A DNA stretch of 64,000 bases from Proteromonas lacertae (taxonomy: Eukaryota > Sar > Bigyra > Opalinata > Proteromonadidae). Below are positions 1 to 11,213 of the stretch, one piece after another (the first letter of the stretch is position 1; the number at the start of each line of letters is the position of its first letter). The DNA lies in assembly GCA_002245135.1 (NCBI GenBank), contig NGBS01000596.1:62001-126000 (forward strand), written 5' to 3'. The notes under the pieces are model-generated. The model was not told the DNA's origin. It made no database searches and was given only the letters and a program-made list of their open reading frames with translations. The position numbers and the translations under genes are program-made.

Positions 1-2
1 CA

Positions 3-635
3 AGTGAAATAACCAATTATACACAATTGCCAACTTATCGATTATTTCAAAAACAGTCTATTCCATTTAATAGTAATTTTGATTTATTATGTACATTTCT
101 GGAAGCTGCATTTGACCATGTTGATCGTAAAACAGAAGGTGGAAGACCTACTGTACAAATAGAAAATAAAGCTGTTGAAGTATGTTACTTATTAAAAGAT
201 TCAAAGATACAAATTGAATGGACAAGTTCTCCTGTGAATGATATGATTGTAGATTCAGTAGTTACCATTATCATGCAAACTCAATACAGTCCTGCTTCAG
301 TAAGATTATCAGCCTTACCACTATTAACAGGGAATAACAACAATAAAACTGATATAAAAGTTGATGTAAATCAACAAAAGAAAATAGCTGAAGATGCATT
401 GCATCAGAGTGTTTTGAATTTATTAATTGCTGAGTATGGTGATGCCTTTTATAATGAAGAAGAACATTACTATGAAGTTGATAATGGAAGGTATATTTTG
501 AATTTAGATGCCAATGCTGTTGTTAGAAGAGAAGAAATGGATGAAGATCCTGTTTATATAAGACTATTACACACTAAGGATAGATTGATGCTTTTAACTA
601 AACCATTTGGATTTGATAATCCAGTTTCATTGTAG
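3..635 (+). CDS. CPSF3: CPSF73-type cleavage/polyadenylation endonuclease, C-terminal part
   Basis: The reading frame is open to the left edge, so this is the last ~210 residues of a longer gene. The line YTQLPTYRLFQKQSIPFNSN, followed by IEWTSSPVNDMIVDSVVTII, matches the C-terminal domain of CPSF-73 (compare QRQSIPF and EWxxxPxNDMYAD in animals). CPSF-73 is the metallo-beta-lactamase nuclease that cuts pre-mRNA and histone mRNA 3' ends. Its catalytic beta-CASP domain lies outside the window. The C-terminal domain seen here dimerises with CPSF-100 and binds symplekin. The region around residues 95-105 carries a short Asn run typical of this genome. There is no intron in the visible part. The stop is TAG at 633-635. 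Confidence is high for the family; only the 3' end can be judged. Confidence 0.9.
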   Translation, partial: SEITNYTQLPTYRLFQKQSIPFNSNFDLLCTFLEAAFDHVDRKTEGGRPTVQIENKAVEVCYLLKDSKIQIEWTSSPVNDMIVDSVVTIIMQTQYSPASVRLSALPLLTGNNNNKTDIKVDVNQQKKIAEDALHQSVLNLLIAEYGDAFYNEEEHYYEVDNGRYILNLDANAVVRREEMDEDPVYIRLLHTKDRLMLLTKPFGFDNPVSL

Positions 636-895
636 AATATGTCTTTTTATTTTTCTTATATATGATTACGTAATGTTTGTTGGGATGATTTTGTATTATA
701 TTTTGTATTTTATTTTATATTTTATTTTGAAAAGTATGTTTATCAAACAAAAGCTTGTTCAAAATAGAATACTATTGATAAGTCTAAATTTTTAACCAAT
801 AATATTGAAGATTATTCAACCAATAAGATTTCACTAAATCACTTCAAAAAAACTTCTTTCGTTTTCTTCATTATTAATTCACTTTCATTGCGCAA

Positions 896-2554
896 ATGTC
901 TTTATCAGATATGTGGAAGTATTATATTATCATTATATACTATTATTACACAGTTATGGTACTGATGCTTGTTGGATTTTACAATCAAATGGCAACAAGA
1001 CTTGCAAAACCCTTGCAGATAAACTTGATGAATGGAGTAAGATCGAAAATGACTATGCTAAGAAACTAGCAGCATTCAAAAAAAGTGTCACAGAAGATAA
1101 GGTGTATGCAACAACTTTAGTAATTTTTTTATTAGATTTTCTGAAGTCCCTGGATCAACTTTAGGTGATGGCCTTGTACAGTATATCATCTATTGGTTTA
1201 ATTGACTTAGATTATTCTCAAGTTTAGCAATTGAGATTGAAAGGCATACAAGCTTCTCAAAGAAGCTTGAAGGAACCAGTACAGATTTAACTAAATGGCG
1301 TAAGATAGAGAATTCCAAAAATAAAGAGTATCAACACTAGTATTTTATATAATTTAGACAACTTGCTAAAGCAGACAAGATCATGAAGGAATTCCAAAAT
1401 CTGAAAGCAAAATTCCTTAAAACACAACAATCAGTTGAAAAAGCAGGAAAGTCATTAGAACATTACATTGATAGAAAAGATAGTGGAGAAGGAGCATTAA
1501 TAGCATCAAAATTAGAAGAAGCTAAAACAAAATTTCTTAAAATTGAAGAATCTTACTATGAAGATTACGATTCTGCTCAAAAACAATTACTAGATCATAA
1601 ACCAGCATTAGAAGAAATAATGAAATACATGGAAGGATTTGAACAAGAAAGAATTGCACATTTAAAAGAAATCTTAGACAATCTAATGGATGAAAGAATA
1701 AACAATTCAAATAACATTGCTAAAGCCTTAACAGGTGTAAAGAAATTAATAAATTGTGTGAATGTTCAAATGGATATAAACAATTTCCTCTCACAATGTA
1801 AGAACCCTGAGCCATTTGTCACTATCAACACTCGTTCACAATTAATACAATCTGAAATAAATGCACCACCTTCTATTCATCAAAGTGGTAGTAGTAATCG
1901 TGATATTTTAAGAAATAATGTAGCTCCTTTAGCAATGATGATGGCTATATCTGATATTAGGAATAATAATGCAACTAGTAGCAGTAGTGGTGCAGCATCT
2001 ATTAGAATTGATCCACATTTATTAGGATTATTAAACACCAATAACAATCATGAAAATCCACAATTGGTAATGCAAAATGCATTCCAACAATCTGCCAATA
2101 ATAATAATAACAATAATATTTTACCAGCAACTGATAGTTTTGATAGTGTTAGTTGTAGTAGCTATAATAATAATAATAGCGATATGGAAGTATTGTATAA
2201 TTATGAATCTACTCAAAATGGGGTATTGAGTGTAAAAGCTGGGGATTTAATCAAAAATGTAACAACTGTAAATGATGAAGGATTAGTGGTGAAGTTAATG
2301 GTATTAGAGGAATGTTACCCAAAACTTTTGTGAAACCCATTCAAATCTCAACCAATCAGATTGTTTCTGATTATCCTCTATCATGTGTTGCTGTGTATGA
2401 TTGTTTATCTAAAGATTCTAATGTATTGAATTTTACTAAAGGTGAGAGATTATATTATAAGAATTCTACTACGGCTCAAAGTGGATGGTTAGAAGGTAAG
2501 AACGATAAAGGTCAATGTGGATTAATACCAGAATCTTATATTAACAAATTATAA
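896..2554 (+). CDS. F-BAR protein with two SH3 domains
   Basis: Membrane-curving adaptor of the F-BAR/SH3 class, which links plasma membrane to actin assembly during endocytosis. The start MSLSDMWNYGTDACW is split by a 35-nt intron (919-953). Further introns lie at 1104-1135, 1181-1210 and 1328-1357. The FCH/F-BAR coiled coil runs over about residues 1-250 (CKTLADKLDEWSKIENDYAKK is the FCH core). A low-complexity Ser/Asn linker follows, then SH3-1 (about 388-440, EVLYNYESTQNGVLSVKAGD) and SH3-2 (about 455-509, AVYDCLSKDSNVLNFTKGE to ESYINKL). Between about 2286 and 2294, inside SH3-1, the frame changes: the DEG before and SGEVNG after are in different frames (net -1, or two +1 steps). Exon length is accordingly two over a multiple of three. 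This could be an assembly error or a real lesion. The domain order resembles Bzz1/FCHSD proteins. Confidence 0.85.
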
Positions 2555-2689
2555 AATAATCAATCTTTCTAGTTTATCTTTTTTTTATATATACATAAAG
2601 TTATATAACCCTCTATATTGTTTTAATATTTTTATGTTTTTATTATATAAAACAACAAAATATGAAGAAATATATAATTTAATGGGTTT

Positions 2690-3240
2690 TTATTTTCCAT
2701 TATTCACAAGTAATAATTGATCAACTAAATATCCAGGAATATAGGATACTGGTGCTACATTGGGCAGTTGTTCTCTATTGAAGAACTTGTCTAAATGCTT
2801 TTCTACTATTAAATCTTTATATATTCCCATAACACTATTACATATCGCTACAAATAGTTCATTATCACTTTCTATATTTGCTTTATTGTCTCGTTGGTAA
2901 TATACACCTTGTGGTGAAACGTAGTGGTAACCAATTGAATATAATCCCTTTTCAACAATACGAAAGTAATTTATCATTATTTCATAATCTGATTGAAACA
3001 CAGTTACCGTTATTGGTGATAATAATGGTGATGGTTGATCTGGTATTGGATATAATATCTATTTATTAATATTTTTAACCATACAGACTTATTGTTTTTT
3101 GCAATAACTCCAAAGAAGTTCACATCAGTTACTAAAAGGTGTGACATTTTTCGTTCATTCAGTTCAATTTTATCCTTATAAAATAGCACTAATTTAGTGT
3201 CTTCATTCAAAAATTGCTGCATTTGAGCTTCATTAGACAT
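2690..3240 (-). CDS. Unknown 174-residue protein, family A copy 1
   Basis: I do not recognise this family. Two exons (3085-3240 and 2690-3058) flank a 26-nt intron (3059-3084, GTAT...TAG), giving 174 residues in frame. Splicing creates the junction NNKSILYPIPDQP. It aligns over its whole length with the protein at 14206-14936: shared features are LVLFYK/LILFYK near the start, YPIPDQ/FPIPNQ in the middle, VFQSDYEIMINYF/VFQKDNQIIYNYF, then the phrase ERALYHFGFDYVD (here EKGLYSIGYHYVS), and a C-end GYLxxxLLL. No signal peptide or membrane span is seen. The two copies are 11 kb apart on the same strand, so this is a small local paralogue family. The spacing of hydrophobic residues suggests a soluble alpha/beta protein, but function is open. 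Confidence 0.7.
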
Positions 3241-3378
3241 TTTTTTATATCAAAAATAAACTTGGCTTGACAATTCTATTTTGACAATAAACAAAATATA
3301 AATTTACACACAATATATTAACGATAGATTAAATTAAAAAACTGATTAATACATACTATTTTCACTTTTTAGTATAGG

Positions 3379-4213
3379 TTATAATACAGGAGTAAATTTA
3401 TCATCATGAAAATCATTTATATTACACTCATTTAACGATGATGCTTCTCTAATGCGTGTATAAGCAGATCTTGTAATACAAGGACAACAATTGGTATGTG
3501 TAATTACATTTGTACATTGATTAATCATTATCTAAAGATAAATTATTATCATTAATATACGTCAGTACGTTGTAGCAAGGTGCTAATATAGGATGGATTA
3601 TGTAAATAGGATAAATGTACTTTAATTGTTAAATTATTCGATATTCGATTGTCTGACACTTTTTCAAAATGAGAAATTATCTATATGTTCATAATACAAA
3701 CATGATTAATCATATTAAATACATTGTCATATGCTTCATAATTGATTAAACAAAATTGAGATAAAAGTGTCTCTTCTTTTCTTAGCGATTTAAATTTCCA
3801 CCTCAAATATCTGAATCTCAAGGCACAACACGTTGCATCTCTCTAAATATTATAAATCATGGTGTAACAATACTAATTCAGATAATTGATATATGTATGT
3901 ATTTAATTTATGTCTATACTCTGAATACATAGATATTGCAAAGCTATTAAACCTTTCTAAATCTCTTTCAAAGTAAGCTACAAATCTATTCTGTTACACA
4001 TATTATATAATACTTTCCTATAGTTTTGTTATCTTGTACCATGTGTGGCGAAATAATTCCCTGTGTTTGGGAGGGTATAACTTTTGTATCTATGAAATCA
4101 ATGAAATCTCGATATTTAACAAAATAACTTCTATATGTATAATTAAATTTCTTCTTCTCGTTTCTAGAGACATATATCTTGATTATATACTCAAGTTTTG
4201 TTTCAAAATTCAT
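3379..4213 (-). CDS. SPX-domain-like protein, five exons
   Basis: Apart from its first exon this gene is invisible as a long open frame, because its later exons are only 112-153 nt. Exons are 4014-4213, 3874-3985, 3702-3842, 3561-3680 and 3379-3531. The four introns are 28, 31, 21 and 29 nt. The sum is 726 nt, exactly 242 codons, giving 241 residues. The start MNFETKLEYIIK, the helix FVAYFERDLERFNSFAISMY and a later LSQFCLINYEAYDNVF resemble SPX domains (M-K-F-G-x-x-L, F-x-x-L-x-x-E-L-x-K-V-N-x-F-Y, then L-N-x-x-G-x-x-K), which bind inositol pyrophosphates and sense phosphate. The Lys cluster of the binding site is only partly visible. No EXS, VTC or RING domain follows, so it would be a stand-alone SPX protein. 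The 21-nt intron at 3681-3701 starts GTTT and is the least certain part. SPX assignment is moderate; gene existence is well supported by the exact frame arithmetic. Confidence 0.65.
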
Positions 4214-4278
4214 TCAACAAAATTATTCCCGTTTGTTCAGATCGTGCTATTCGTTTTTATTTATAATATGGCATTAGA

Positions 4279-7200
4279 ATGAAGCTATTACAATTTTATT
4301 CAACAAAGTTATTGGAAATATTATTAGTATGTCTGTTTGTTGTATATGTATTTCAAATAACTGTTCTAGATTAACCCAATCGAAACATATTTCTATTTAC
4401 ATCCATTGTCAGATACAGATGGCTTGGAAAATACCTTTAGAATAAAGGGAGTCATTGATAATGACGCTCTATTCAACCAAGAAGGTATTTCTTTTCAAAT
4501 CCACTTTTTTAGATTTGTTACACACACTAAGTGTTTTTATGTGGAGAAAGAACATCAATAGTAAAGGTGGTTTATGTCTAGATAATACTGTAGATGATTG
4601 TCCAGATAATTTGAAAAGAAATGTATCAGTTCAAATATGGGTTTATACATCAGTATGCTTATACATTTATCTATAATTTATAATAGGGTATTACCCGTAT
4701 AGAGAAAAGGGCAGAGAATATTGGAAATTATTATCAACAACTATGTAATTCCGACTTGAAACCACACATGCTATTATCTCCATTCTCTAGTTATTATACA
4801 GAACCAATATTAGAGAATATATACAAACTCTCAACTGATAATCATGGATATGGATGTAACAGTTTAACACTAATCACTAGTTCAGCATCTATGTTATTTA
4901 TGAAGCAATATAAATTCATATTATCCTCCATGTCATCTGATATAATCGAAGCTAAAGCAATATTTGATCATTACATTATAAGGCATAGTATTTTTATATT
5001 ATTATTATTATTATTATTATTATAGAAGTAAGAAGGTTGTTTATATTATCATCACTCAATGATCCTTATTCCTACAGTCATACACTGACACAATTAGATT
5101 TATTAACTCAAGAATATAGTCCATATAATGTCAAGATAATAATGAGAAGATGTTTATCAGATGTGTTAAATTATAATGGTGTTAATTGCAATACAGATGA
5201 TGATTGTCCTTATAGAGAACCATGTTTAACTCCATTTATAGATGTATATATAATAATAATTATTATTATTCATTAGACTGATGCTCCTGATATTGAAATA
5301 TCTAAGAATATAACCAAATGGTTAAAAGTATTGAAGAAAGAGAATGAAGATGATGATATACAGTTGGTAATATTGAATCTAAGGAATTTACCATTATATT
5401 TATCATTAACCACTATTATTGATTTGAATATAGTGCCAGGAGCTGTAACAATTCCATTACAAAACTATTTTCTTTCAACAGATATGAATTTATACAATTA
5501 TTCATTTATATATCCATATATCAATCAAGAATTACCTTCAAGTGAATATTCTACTATTAATGATTTTATATTAGATATGAAATCTTATAATAGAATGAAT
5601 AACATTAATGCAATAATATATGACAATCAAGAAGGTAATATACCATCATATATTGGATATACAAGTTGTAAAATATTTGAAAGATTAATACAGATGTACT
5701 ACATTAATACACTGTCTTCAATGTATGAGAATATAAGTGATAGGTCAATAATTATAAATAATATAATAAGTAATGGATTTAATATTGAGGAATTTGGTAA
5801 ACTAATAAGTTGTATTTCAATATATAATTATTATTATTATATAGATGCTGATAAATTTGGTTTATGTCAAAGTGATAATGGTATTATATTCAATTCACAG
5901 CATTGTTCAACAGATTCAGACTGTCTACATGGTAGTAAATGTAAAGCATATCCTATGCCATTCTACAAGTATAATATATATATATAATATTTATTTTATT
6001 ATTTGTATAGTGTAATGTTTTCTGAATATGAACATGTATCAATAGGTCATGATATTGGATTGTATGTAATTAGTAATAAAATTCAAAAGTATTATATATA
6101 TTATTATTATTATTATATAGTACTTACGAGTATACTGTAATTGGTCCACCATCCTTATCAATATGTAATTTACATTATACATGTACTGAAATATTCAACT
6201 TTGAAGGTTGTGACTGTAATTCAATCTATCCAATCAAGTGGAAATATATATTGAGTCTGAGTGATATACCAATATATAATCATTTATTCTTACGTATACT
6301 GCCTGGTATGTTAATGATACTGATATTATTTGTTACTTATATAATATATAAAGATAGGAATAAATATTATTTATATTATCTTCCAAAGACAGTTTATATC
6401 ATCATATTAGAATGTATTTGTATGCTAGTTTATTCATCCTTATTGTTATATAAACCATCTCAGACAATGTGTTTATTGCAGTTTATATTCAGAGTTGCTG
6501 GTTTTACAATCTTCAGTTTAATGTTCTCAACAAGTTCGTTAAAATATATATTAAGTTCCATTCAAGAGAAATTATCATTTGCAATGTATTTAGAAATACT
6601 CATTAATTCATTATATTGCTTGATTTTAATCGTTTATTCAGTCATTCATTTAATAAGGAATGGTTTAATGGTAACAAGGACATTTAATATCAATTTTGAA
6701 CCTTATCAAATAAATATTTGTAATGATTCAACACACACTATGATGTATTTGATATTTGAGCTATATTATTGGTTTTTCTGTTTTTTAATATTTGCTCAAG
6801 TATTATGTAGACATTATTTCATTTATACATCAGTTTATTTCAGTTTCTTACAAGTATTTCATTGTTTTGTTATAAGCTTATTCAAATTAAGAAGTGATGA
6901 TTTACCATTAGTCTATGAGAATGATATTAGTATAATATCATTATATCCAATAATAATTATTGAAGTAATATTGGTTGTTATTATACCAACAATATTATTA
7001 ATACAAAAGAATATATTACACAAATGGGATGTTAATACAAGAATGAGAAATGAAAGATATTTGCAACAGTGTTTAGATGATAATATATTCTATTATACTC
7101 TATATAATAGAGCCAGTCCTTTAATACAGAAGAGATTAGATTCATTGAAGATGATTGAGTTATATCAAAAATCAACTGATGTTCGAGTTACAGGCTTGAC

Positions 7201-7815
7201 TGATCAGAGAGTATATAATACCTTGACGAAGAAAGATATTGGAATATCACATCCACTGCTGAACGAACTGAAAAATGGATTAGGTGAAAATGTATTTATA
7301 TTATTATTATTATATAGAATCGTGATCATTTTATTAAGGTAGAGAATTATTTATTAGAAACAATATCTGTATATATATATTATATTATATTATGTAAATA
7401 GAGAGAAAGTATTTGGATAAATATCTTCTCTTCTTCCTATTATTCTCAAATATTAGATGCAACAGAGTTGTATGAAATGTATTTAAGATTACCTAATTCA
7501 ATTCAGAAAACAATAAAATTAAAATTAGAAGATAGACGAGATGAAAATGCTCAATCTTATGCGAACAATGCGTCAGCTTTAAAACAGAGTGTTTATTTAA
7601 AAAGACGAGTATCAAAAGCAACAAATACTGAAAGTGTTCGAATTGGTTATGTTAGTGGAGGTGCTAGTTTTGCTGAAGGTAATCGTGACTCGATGTTATC
7701 TCCTTCTAATAAATATCGAATAAAGATATCCTCTAATGCTGGAATTAACTGTTCTTCTAATATGCCGTCTTCTTCTGCTCTTTTAAAGATTCCTTTACCA
7801 AAGAAAGAAAATTAG
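4279..7815 (+). CDS. Seven-transmembrane receptor with large Venus-flytrap-like ectodomain
   Basis: Ten exons and nine introns of 22-42 nt splice to exactly 1,082 residues. The N-terminus is a signal peptide (MKLLQFYSTKLLEILLVCLF). About residues 40-560 are extracellular. The segment HMLLSPFSSYYTEPILENIY, then a Cys-containing strand leading to LITSSAS, resembles the first lobe of periplasmic-binding-protein (class C receptor) ectodomains. Two short Cys knots, DDDCPYREPC and DSDCLHGSKC, interrupt it. Seven hydrophobic helices follow at about 590-840, then a ~240-residue basic, Ser-rich cytoplasmic tail. I cannot assign the tail; its helical start loosely recalls RGS domains but no RGS signature is secure. 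Introns: 4348-4369, 4485-4512, 4653-4686, 4988-5025, 5244-5276, 5969-6010, 6089-6120, 7292-7317, 7369-7401. The stop codon's last base is the first base of the hAT target duplication, so the 3' UTR is now transposon. Likely a surface chemoreceptor; the ligand is unknown. Confidence 0.75.
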
Positions 7816-7822
7816 TTTTATT
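7815..7822. repeat. 8-bp target-site duplication, left copy (hAT)
   Basis: GTTTTATT immediately precedes the left end of the transposon. It recurs immediately after the right end at 11214-11221. Eight bases is the standard hAT duplication length. Its first G is also the last base of the receptor's TAG stop codon. Confidence 0.9.
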
Positions 7823-8387
7823 CTGGGTTCGATAAAGGGCGTCCTTTTCGAATTTTGCCCTATTTTTGCCCCTTTTTTTTCAGCTGAAAAGAAGCCTGCC
7901 CCTTACTGCTCGGGCATAGTAATATTACCATGTGTTATGCTGTAGTATATTTTTTCTGATTTTTTGTTATAACTTTTCCATATTATCATCTAGATATACT
8001 AACATATGTTAAAAAGGATATATTATTGTGTATTATAGCATAATAGTCATCTACTTTTCTTATGATTATATAATATCATATGTTTATGCATATATACTAA
8101 TTATATAGAATATACATACTGTATATCATATTCTGATATGCATATATATACATTATGTACATTTCAAGGTGATTGACGTCACTGAACATAAATGAAATTT
8201 ATATAATAAATAATTTTGTATATTACACATATATCATATAGATAATTAAGAAGTATAGCTATAGAATGGGTATTTTCAGTTAATTGATAATCAATAGTAC
8301 TTGTTATGATAATAACATAATATATTTCATAAACTAATAGAAAAACTATTTCAAAATTACTATTTAGTATATTTTGTATACTACTTA

Positions 8388-10268
8388 ATGTATTTCAAGC
8401 AATTATTTGAATACTTAGAAAATGGTTTGAGAATTTCGAGCTATCATTTTGCATTTCAATTGTATATGGGTAAAACGAGAGATGCTGTGTATAGATACTT
8501 TAATGAAGATGTGGTGTTAAAGAAACCCCTTGAAAAATACAACAGAATTCAATGCAGAAGGTGCAAGGCAATGATTATTGCTCATTGCACTAATTTGAAA
8601 CGTCATTACAAAAAGTATAAATATATTTATTATATTTATTAAATTAGATGTAGTGAAAAGCTAATCCAATCAAAACTTACAGAATTGAGATATGATGAAC
8701 GTGCAATAAACTTAATGGTGACCAAATATCTTATAGAAAATAACTTAGCTTTCAGAACCATACAATCTAAATCCTTTAAAAATCTAATATATACATTAAA
8801 TCCAACTACAAAGTCAATAACAATAAACAAAATAAAAGCATCAATGAACGAAGAAGCAGAAAGAATAGTAAAGGAAATTGTAGATAACAGTAAAATATGT
8901 ATAATTGTGGACTCTTGGAAATCAGTAACCAATGAAAACGTTATTAATTTGGCAATAAAGAAAAGCAGTGATATTTCGTTTTTGGAATCCATTTATTTAC
9001 ATAAACGAGAAACATCAGAAAATATAGTGGAATTAATAATTCAAACATTAGTGAAGTATAAACTAGATATTAAAAACATTGTTGCTGTGAGTAGTGATAA
9101 CAACTACACCATGAAAAAGATAAGTAGTATTTTAGAGAAAAAAATAAATAGACCTGTAGTAAAGTTTGGATGTTTAGCACACATCCTAAACTTAATCAGT
9201 AAAAAAGTATTCGAAATAGAGAAATACAAAAAAGTGATAGTCATGTGTAATGACATTATTCATAAGTTAAATAATAATCAAAAGATTAGAGAAACTATAT
9301 ATTCAATTATACAAAAAAATATCCAAATACGCAAGGGTTGTGATACGAGATGGTCAAGCTATAGCGATGTATTTAGAAAAATATTACTCAATAAAGAAAT
9401 TTTATTACAGATAAAATTATTAAAGGAAGAAGATATACCAGAAATTAAAGAATGCTACAAGATTGCAAAATATATTTCCACAAATATACACTTATTATGC
9501 AAAGATTCATCTACATTAAATGATGGTTTCAGAATATTGACCAAAATTAAAAGAAAGTTAATGAAAAGGTCATCAAGTGAAAAAGAACTTATTAAAGACA
9601 TTATAAAAAAAGAGACTAGACATGCAAACTACAGCATTTTAGCTCTATATGAATTTTTAGACATAAACAGTAAACATAAATTTTCAGACATGGAGAAGGA
9701 TAATATAAAAAGATATATATTATCTAAATTCAGCCCTATTTTAAATCAGAAAGCATTAAATGAGATTTATCATTTTGAAAGAAGAAAACCATACTGCAAA
9801 AAGTGCCCTTCAGATATATTTTCGAAAAAGATATCAACTAATATATGGTACAATATGTATGGAGTTTTTTACCCAAATGTTAAGAAGCTATATGATATTC
9901 TTTCAACTATTCCTGTCACAAGCTCATTTATTGAACGTTCATTTAGTATTGAGGGAATAGTTCATAATCATATTAGAAATAAATTACAGCTTAATACTAT
10001 AAATAATATTTTAAGAATAAAATATGATTTATTAAAAGAAAAAAACAAAGAAAAAGATATAAATGAAGATGATAATGATATTAGTGAAGAAGAATATAAT
10101 TTAGATGTGCTGAATGAAATTGATAACAATATAGTATATGACACTTTAGATTATCAATGTTCTGGTGATGAAGATGAAAGTTCTGGTAGTTCTAGCGATG
10201 AAGGTTTAAGTTGTTGTTCCCCGTATGGCGGAAATCCCCGTATGGCGGAAATCTATATTGCAGAATGA
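8388..10268 (+). CDS. hAT transposase (BED finger, RNase H-like core, hATC dimerisation domain)
   Basis: Two exons (8388-8614, 8648-10268) with a 33-nt intron that obeys the host rule GTAT...TAG; spliced length is 615 residues. A BED-type zinc finger is seen near residues 52-80 (CRRCKAMIIAHCTNLKRHY, then KKC). The core follows with IIVDSWKSVTNENVINL (first catalytic Asp region), a second Asp region VSSDNNYTMKK and KFGCLAHILNLISKKV. The hATC domain lies near 480-560 (SSFIERSFSIEGIVHNHIRNKL). The acidic Ser/Asp/Glu tail is interrupted at nucleotide 10210 by the foldback element, which supplies the last 19 codons and the TGA stop. The original tail continues in frame from 10851 to TAA at 10955-10957. 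All catalytic parts are upstream of the break, so activity may be retained. No other ATG gives a better start. Confidence 0.93.
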
Positions 10269-10850
10269 TTCAATCAAAACTAATATGATATTCATGATGA
10301 TCGGAGTTAGTTATTAACAAATATATAGTTAGTTTGTCATATGACCTACATCTGTGATATACTTATTTATGAACTTCATTATTATCAATATTAAACTAAA
10401 TTTTGAATATTTTCTATTTTAACGTTTCAGTCACTACTACAGTCTAAAATACATTATCTGATATGAATAGAATTCACTATTTTTAATGTTAAGGAGGTTA
10501 AAAAAGAAAAAAGAAAAAATAAGTTCAAGCCTCACTCAAGCCTGCTCTTTAATTTCCTTTTTTATTACCTTAACATTAAAAATAGTGAATTCTATTCATA
10601 TCAGATAATGTATTTTAGACTGTAGTAGTGACTGAAACGTTAAAATAGAAAATATTCAAAATTTAGTTTAATATTGATAATAATGAAGTTCATAAATAAG
10701 TATATCACAGATGTAGGTCATATGACAAACTAACTATATATTTGTTAATAACTAACTCCGATCATCATGAATATCATATTAGTTTTGATTGAATCATTCT
10801 GCAATATAGATTTCCGCCATACGGGGATTTCCGCCATACGGGGAACAACA
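10211..10850. mobile_element. Foldback/MITE-like element nested in the transposase gene
   Basis: A 640-bp non-coding insertion made almost wholly of one inverted repeat. The left arm 10211-10494 and right arm 10568-10850 match base for base as far as I can read, about 283 bp each, with a 73-bp purine-rich/CT-rich loop. It is flanked by TAAG at 10207-10210 and 10851-10854. The transposase frame reads continuously from one TAAG to the other when the insert is omitted, which fixes the borders. Each tip carries two tandem 17-bp units beginning CCCCGTATGGCGGAAAT. No gene is present, so mobilisation would need an enzyme from elsewhere. The perfect arms mean a very recent insertion. The element could extrude as a long hairpin. 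I cannot assign it to a superfamily from a 4-bp duplication. Confidence 0.92.
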
Positions 10851-11213
10851 TAAGTGATGAAAATTCTAGTGATGAAGATGAAAGTTCTAGTGATGAAAAT
10901 GAAAGTTCTAGTGATGAAGGTTTTAGTGATGAAGGATCTCAAAGCCCTTACTTTTAAGGCTATTATTATAATGAAATATTATTGTTTGTTATTGTTATAA
11001 GATAATAATACATAATTATGAAAAGAATAAATATTTTTATAGCGTTTAATATCCCTAAAATCGCACAAAATATAAAAATTCAAATAAAATAATTGAAAAG
11101 GGCAAATTGTACCCTTTTCTATTTTTAGATAGTATAAAGGACGCCCCTTTCAATTTTTGCCCGGGACATGCCCTTGTCCCGCCACTGCCCTGTCCCTTTA
11201 TTATTCAACCCAG

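Larger units (their letters stand above)
7823..11213 (+). mobile_element. Complete hAT-superfamily DNA transposon (3,391 bp including a nested insertion)
   Basis: Both ends open with CTGGGTT as inverted repeats, then a looser shared part (left CGATAAAGGG, right GAATAATAAAGGG on the other strand), and the element is bounded by identical 8-bp duplications. The left and right ends also share a subterminal inverted block built on AAAGGGCGTCCTTT, offset by about 30 bp on the right. Inside lies one spliced transposase gene (8388-10268). The region 7900-8380 before it holds AT-rich repeats of ATATAC/CATATG type and no other gene. Removing the nested 640-bp foldback element and its 4-bp duplication leaves about 2.75 kb, a normal size for an autonomous hAT element. 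Target duplication and transposase frame are intact, so the element looks recent. It lies in what was the 3' flank of the receptor gene. Confidence 0.93.

Noticed and set aside
7292-7815. RGS domain in the receptor tail
   Set aside because: Helical and in the right place, but no residue signature I can defend.
7824-7834. GGGTTCGAT, resembling a tRNA T-loop/B-box
   Set aside because: It is part of the hAT terminal inverted repeat; no cloverleaf can be drawn around it.
8639-8992. Open frame on the minus strand inside the transposon
   Set aside because: Fully antisense to the conserved transposase frame; hydrophobic nonsense composition typical of an AT-rich shadow.
10211-10850. Palindrome read as a CRISPR-like or replication-origin structure
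   Set aside because: Borders, target duplication and restored host frame show a transposable element; no repeat-spacer pattern exists.
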